Below are positions 62,634 to 64,000 of a stretch of DNA of 64,000 nt, piece by piece. The DNA comes from Dictyobacter formicarum (lineage in GTDB: Bacteria; Chloroflexota; Ktedonobacteria; Ktedonobacterales; Ktedonobacteraceae). Below the pieces are notes generated by a model, which made no database searches, was not told the origin of the DNA, and saw only the letters and a program-made list of their open reading frames with translations. The stretch covers positions 1 through 64,000 of the forward strand of contig NZ_BNJJ01000020.1 of NCBI RefSeq assembly GCF_016587435.1, written 5' to 3'. The translations under genes and the position numbers were made by a program. How positions within the stretch are numbered: position 1 is the first letter of the stretch; every line of letters starts with the position of its first letter.

Positions 62634-62737
62634 GTGCCTTCGGCCCCTGACACTACGCGCCTGCGGCGCTCAAAAAAATTTTGATGCAGTGGTGCAAGCC
62701 ATGCGCCAAGCGCATGGCTTGCACCACTGCATCAAAA
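62634..62737. repeat. Hairpin repeat copy D
   Basis: Head 62634-62675 (GTGCCTTCGGCCCCTGACAC..., with small hairpin GCGCC-TGC-GGCGC at 62657-62669) and a perfect 28-bp stem 62679-62706 / 62710-62737 with loop CAA. Compared with copy B the small hairpin changes on both sides (GCTCC/GGAGC to GCGCC/GGCGC). Confidence 0.88.
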
Positions 62738-62825
62738 CAAGAGTGGGGGTGTCAGCACCTTTACAGGTATAGATTTTTTTGGATTCGTGCCAGGAAAGCT
62801 GAATGCAAAGGGCGGCGAGCCCCTT

Positions 62826-62858
62826 GCCTGGGGGGTTTGGGGGGCTGCGCCCCCAGGC
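62826..62858. repeat. GC-rich palindromic element
   Basis: GCCTGGGGG (62826-62834) pairs with CCCCCAGGC (62850-62858) in a G/C-rich stretch (62810-62865) quite unlike its AT-rich surroundings. It may be a second type of dispersed intergenic repeat or a terminator-like hairpin. Confidence 0.45.
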
Positions 62859-63078
62859 TGGCATTGTGCTATCCTCGCAAATAGAATGGTTGAACACTCC
62901 AAATGTACACTGAAGGGTCAGTATGTATCAAATAGTTGCAAATTCTCTCATTCTATTCGATAATTATAGCTAAAGAGGTTGACAATTGCCCGGCTGTTAC
63001 TAATACTAGTAATCATATCTCTATTTTTGTGTCGATGGCAGAGGGCCACTGACCATCTCGTTCAGAGGAGCTTGAGAC

Positions 63079-63333
63079 GTGATTCGGGAAGGTACATTAC
63101 TGAGCAAAGAAGCAGGACTGCATACCATTTTTCAAGGTGAAGAGCATAATTATGTACATTGCGTCATTGCAGATAAAATAGACTCTGACCGTCAATTTGA
63201 GTGCCGCATACTGGACGAAACGGATATCCCCATCGCCATTGGGGAGCCTATAGCACTAGAGGTATTGAAAGTTGTAACAGAGCGCCAGAGTGGAGTTGTA
63301 CGTTTTGATTGTCATCTGATACACACACCGTAA
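63079..63333 (+). CDS. Small hypothetical protein
   Basis: An 84-aa soluble protein, beta-rich (HTIFQGEEHNYVHCVIADKI, ALEVLKVVTERQSGVVRFDC). No family recognised. Start is GTG 63079 with GAGGAG about eight bases upstream. The zinc-ribbon membrane protein gene starts 17 bp after its stop, so the two are likely one operon. Confidence 0.6.
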   Translation: MIREGTLLSKEAGLHTIFQGEEHNYVHCVIADKIDSDRQFECRILDETDIPIAIGEPIALEVLKVVTERQSGVVRFDCHLIHTP

Positions 63334-63350
63334 CAACAGGGAGCGTGACT

Positions 63351-64000
63351 ATGAAATGTTCTCAGTGCTCAGCCGAGCTTCCCAACACAACTACCTTCTG
63401 CCCACGCTGTGGAACCAGTATATATACGAGCCATACATCGAGATTCTCGTATTTACCTCCCGGGACTCCACCGTGGCCAAATAATGTTCCACAGCAACTG
63501 CCCAATGTCGTAAATACACAAAGCGCGCCAGCGACCTCGCTATCGACCAGCAAGAAATCGACAACCAGATCGGGCCGCAAAGTCGGCAGCGCTATTGGGG
63601 TAATTGCTGTTCTTGTGGTAGCACCTCTTATCGCTGCACTGATAACCGCTGCCACACTGTATAGTAACGGACAGCTAAACAGCCTGGCGGACAAACCAGT
63701 GAACAAGAGTAATCCAGCAGCGGTAACGCCTCAAGCCACAGCTAAAACGAACTCTCTACCCATCCCAACCTCTTTTAAAACCGCCAAAGACGCCAATCTA
63801 AATATATCGATAAAATATCCATCCGATTGGAGCCTCGGTTCGCCCCAGCAATCCACTGCGGCCACCTCGTTATCCATCAATTCGCAGGATCAAATTGGCA
63901 TTTCCTTTGTTATTAATCGCCTATCCAACTCGGTCACAAGCTCGATCAGTGGGGTAGATGAGTTGAACCAGTCTACGGTGCAAAGCCTCCAGCAAATACA
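63351..64000 (+). CDS. Zinc-ribbon membrane protein, 3' end outside window
   Basis: The frame from ATG 63351 is open to the window end (216 codons). An N-terminal zinc ribbon (CSQCSAELPNTTTFCPRCG, two CxxC pairs), a Ser/Thr/Pro linker, one membrane helix (about 81-104, VGSAIGVIAVLVVAPLIAAL) and the beginning of an extracytoplasmic domain (ISIKYPSDWSLGSPQQ), which resembles PsbP-like or lipoprotein-type domains. Such zinc-ribbon anchored proteins are frequent in Chloroflexota and Firmicutes; their function is unknown. GGGAG lies upstream of the start. Confidence 0.75.
   Translation, partial: MKCSQCSAELPNTTTFCPRCGTSIYTSHTSRFSYLPPGTPPWPNNVPQQLPNVVNTQSAPATSLSTSKKSTTRSGRKVGSAIGVIAVLVVAPLIAALITAATLYSNGQLNSLADKPVNKSNPAAVTPQATAKTNSLPIPTSFKTAKDANLNISIKYPSDWSLGSPQQSTAATSLSINSQDQIGISFVINRLSNSVTSSISGVDELNQSTVQSLQQI

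Larger units (their letters stand above)
62567..63078. other. Intergenic region with two repeats
   Basis: Contains hairpin repeat D (62634-62737) and a GC-rich hairpin (62826-62858). The AT-rich right end probably carries the promoter of the small protein gene. No other gene is supported. Confidence 0.5.

Noticed and set aside
1..64000. CRISPR arrays, prophage or integrative-element borders
   Set aside because: No array of short direct repeats with spacers, no integrase or phage structural genes, and no direct repeat flanking the tRNA-Ser genes was seen.

Overview
The window looks like a chromosomal segment of a monoderm Chloroflexota, most likely a Ktedonobacteria relative. This is inferred from gene content: an actinobacterial-type EccC ATPase beside a Bacillus-type YukD-like protein, transmembrane Ser/Thr kinases, a CruF-type carotenoid protein, many Pro/Thr-rich secreted proteins and roughly 50% GC. 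No 16S or marker tree was available. Genes lie on both strands in short operons; two tRNA-Ser genes are present and no CRISPR array was seen.

Layout. 1-3.5 kb: the end of a rhomboid protease gene, a truncated serine hydrolase abutting a long-hairpin repeat, an MBL hydrolase, a DoxX protein and a DUF4288 protein. 3.6-10.3 kb: a carotenoid-modification neighbourhood (CrtI-type desaturase carrying an in-frame TAG, acyltransferase, glycosyltransferase, CruF) with a beta-propeller protein and an alpha/beta hydrolase. 10.6-13.6 kb: a transsulfuration enzyme, then rpsT, rplS and rnhB. 13.6-16.7 kb: PhyH dioxygenase and AraC regulator, tandem tRNA-Ser(CGA)/tRNA-Ser(GGA), and an internally deleted IS5-family element with preserved ends and a TTA target duplication. 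16.9-24.4 kb: secreted or anchored proteins, including one with three almost identical 570-bp repeats. 24.4-41.7 kb: hairpin repeats, a PH-like protein, TgpA-type transglutaminase, histidine phosphatase, MFS transporter, MacA/MacB-type exporter, stress proteins, an ECF-like sigma and zinc-finger anti-sigma pair, UspA, a YyaL-type protein and a TetR regulator with a visible operator.

41.8-60.1 kb is the most interesting part. On the minus strand lies a VWA / PP2C / kinase-like triad matching the TerY-P arrangement. Divergently from it, on the plus strand, come a TIR-transmembrane-ectodomain protein, two small/large helical protein pairs, a WXG100 protein, a YukD-like ubiquitin-fold protein, a three-ATPase EccC and twin membrane Ser/Thr kinases whose cytoplasmic halves are almost the same and whose outer domains differ (DUF2690-like versus peptidoglycan-binding). 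I read this as a compact type VII (ESX-like) secretion locus with its own phosphorylation and dephosphorylation machinery and candidate substrates. 60.2-64 kb carries an AlkA-like glycosylase, a DnaJ-propeller fusion, another hairpin repeat, a small unknown protein and a zinc-ribbon membrane protein cut by the window end.

Five copies of a REP-like hairpin repeat are scattered in the window. A shared head precedes long hairpins whose arms differ between copies but remain paired within each copy.
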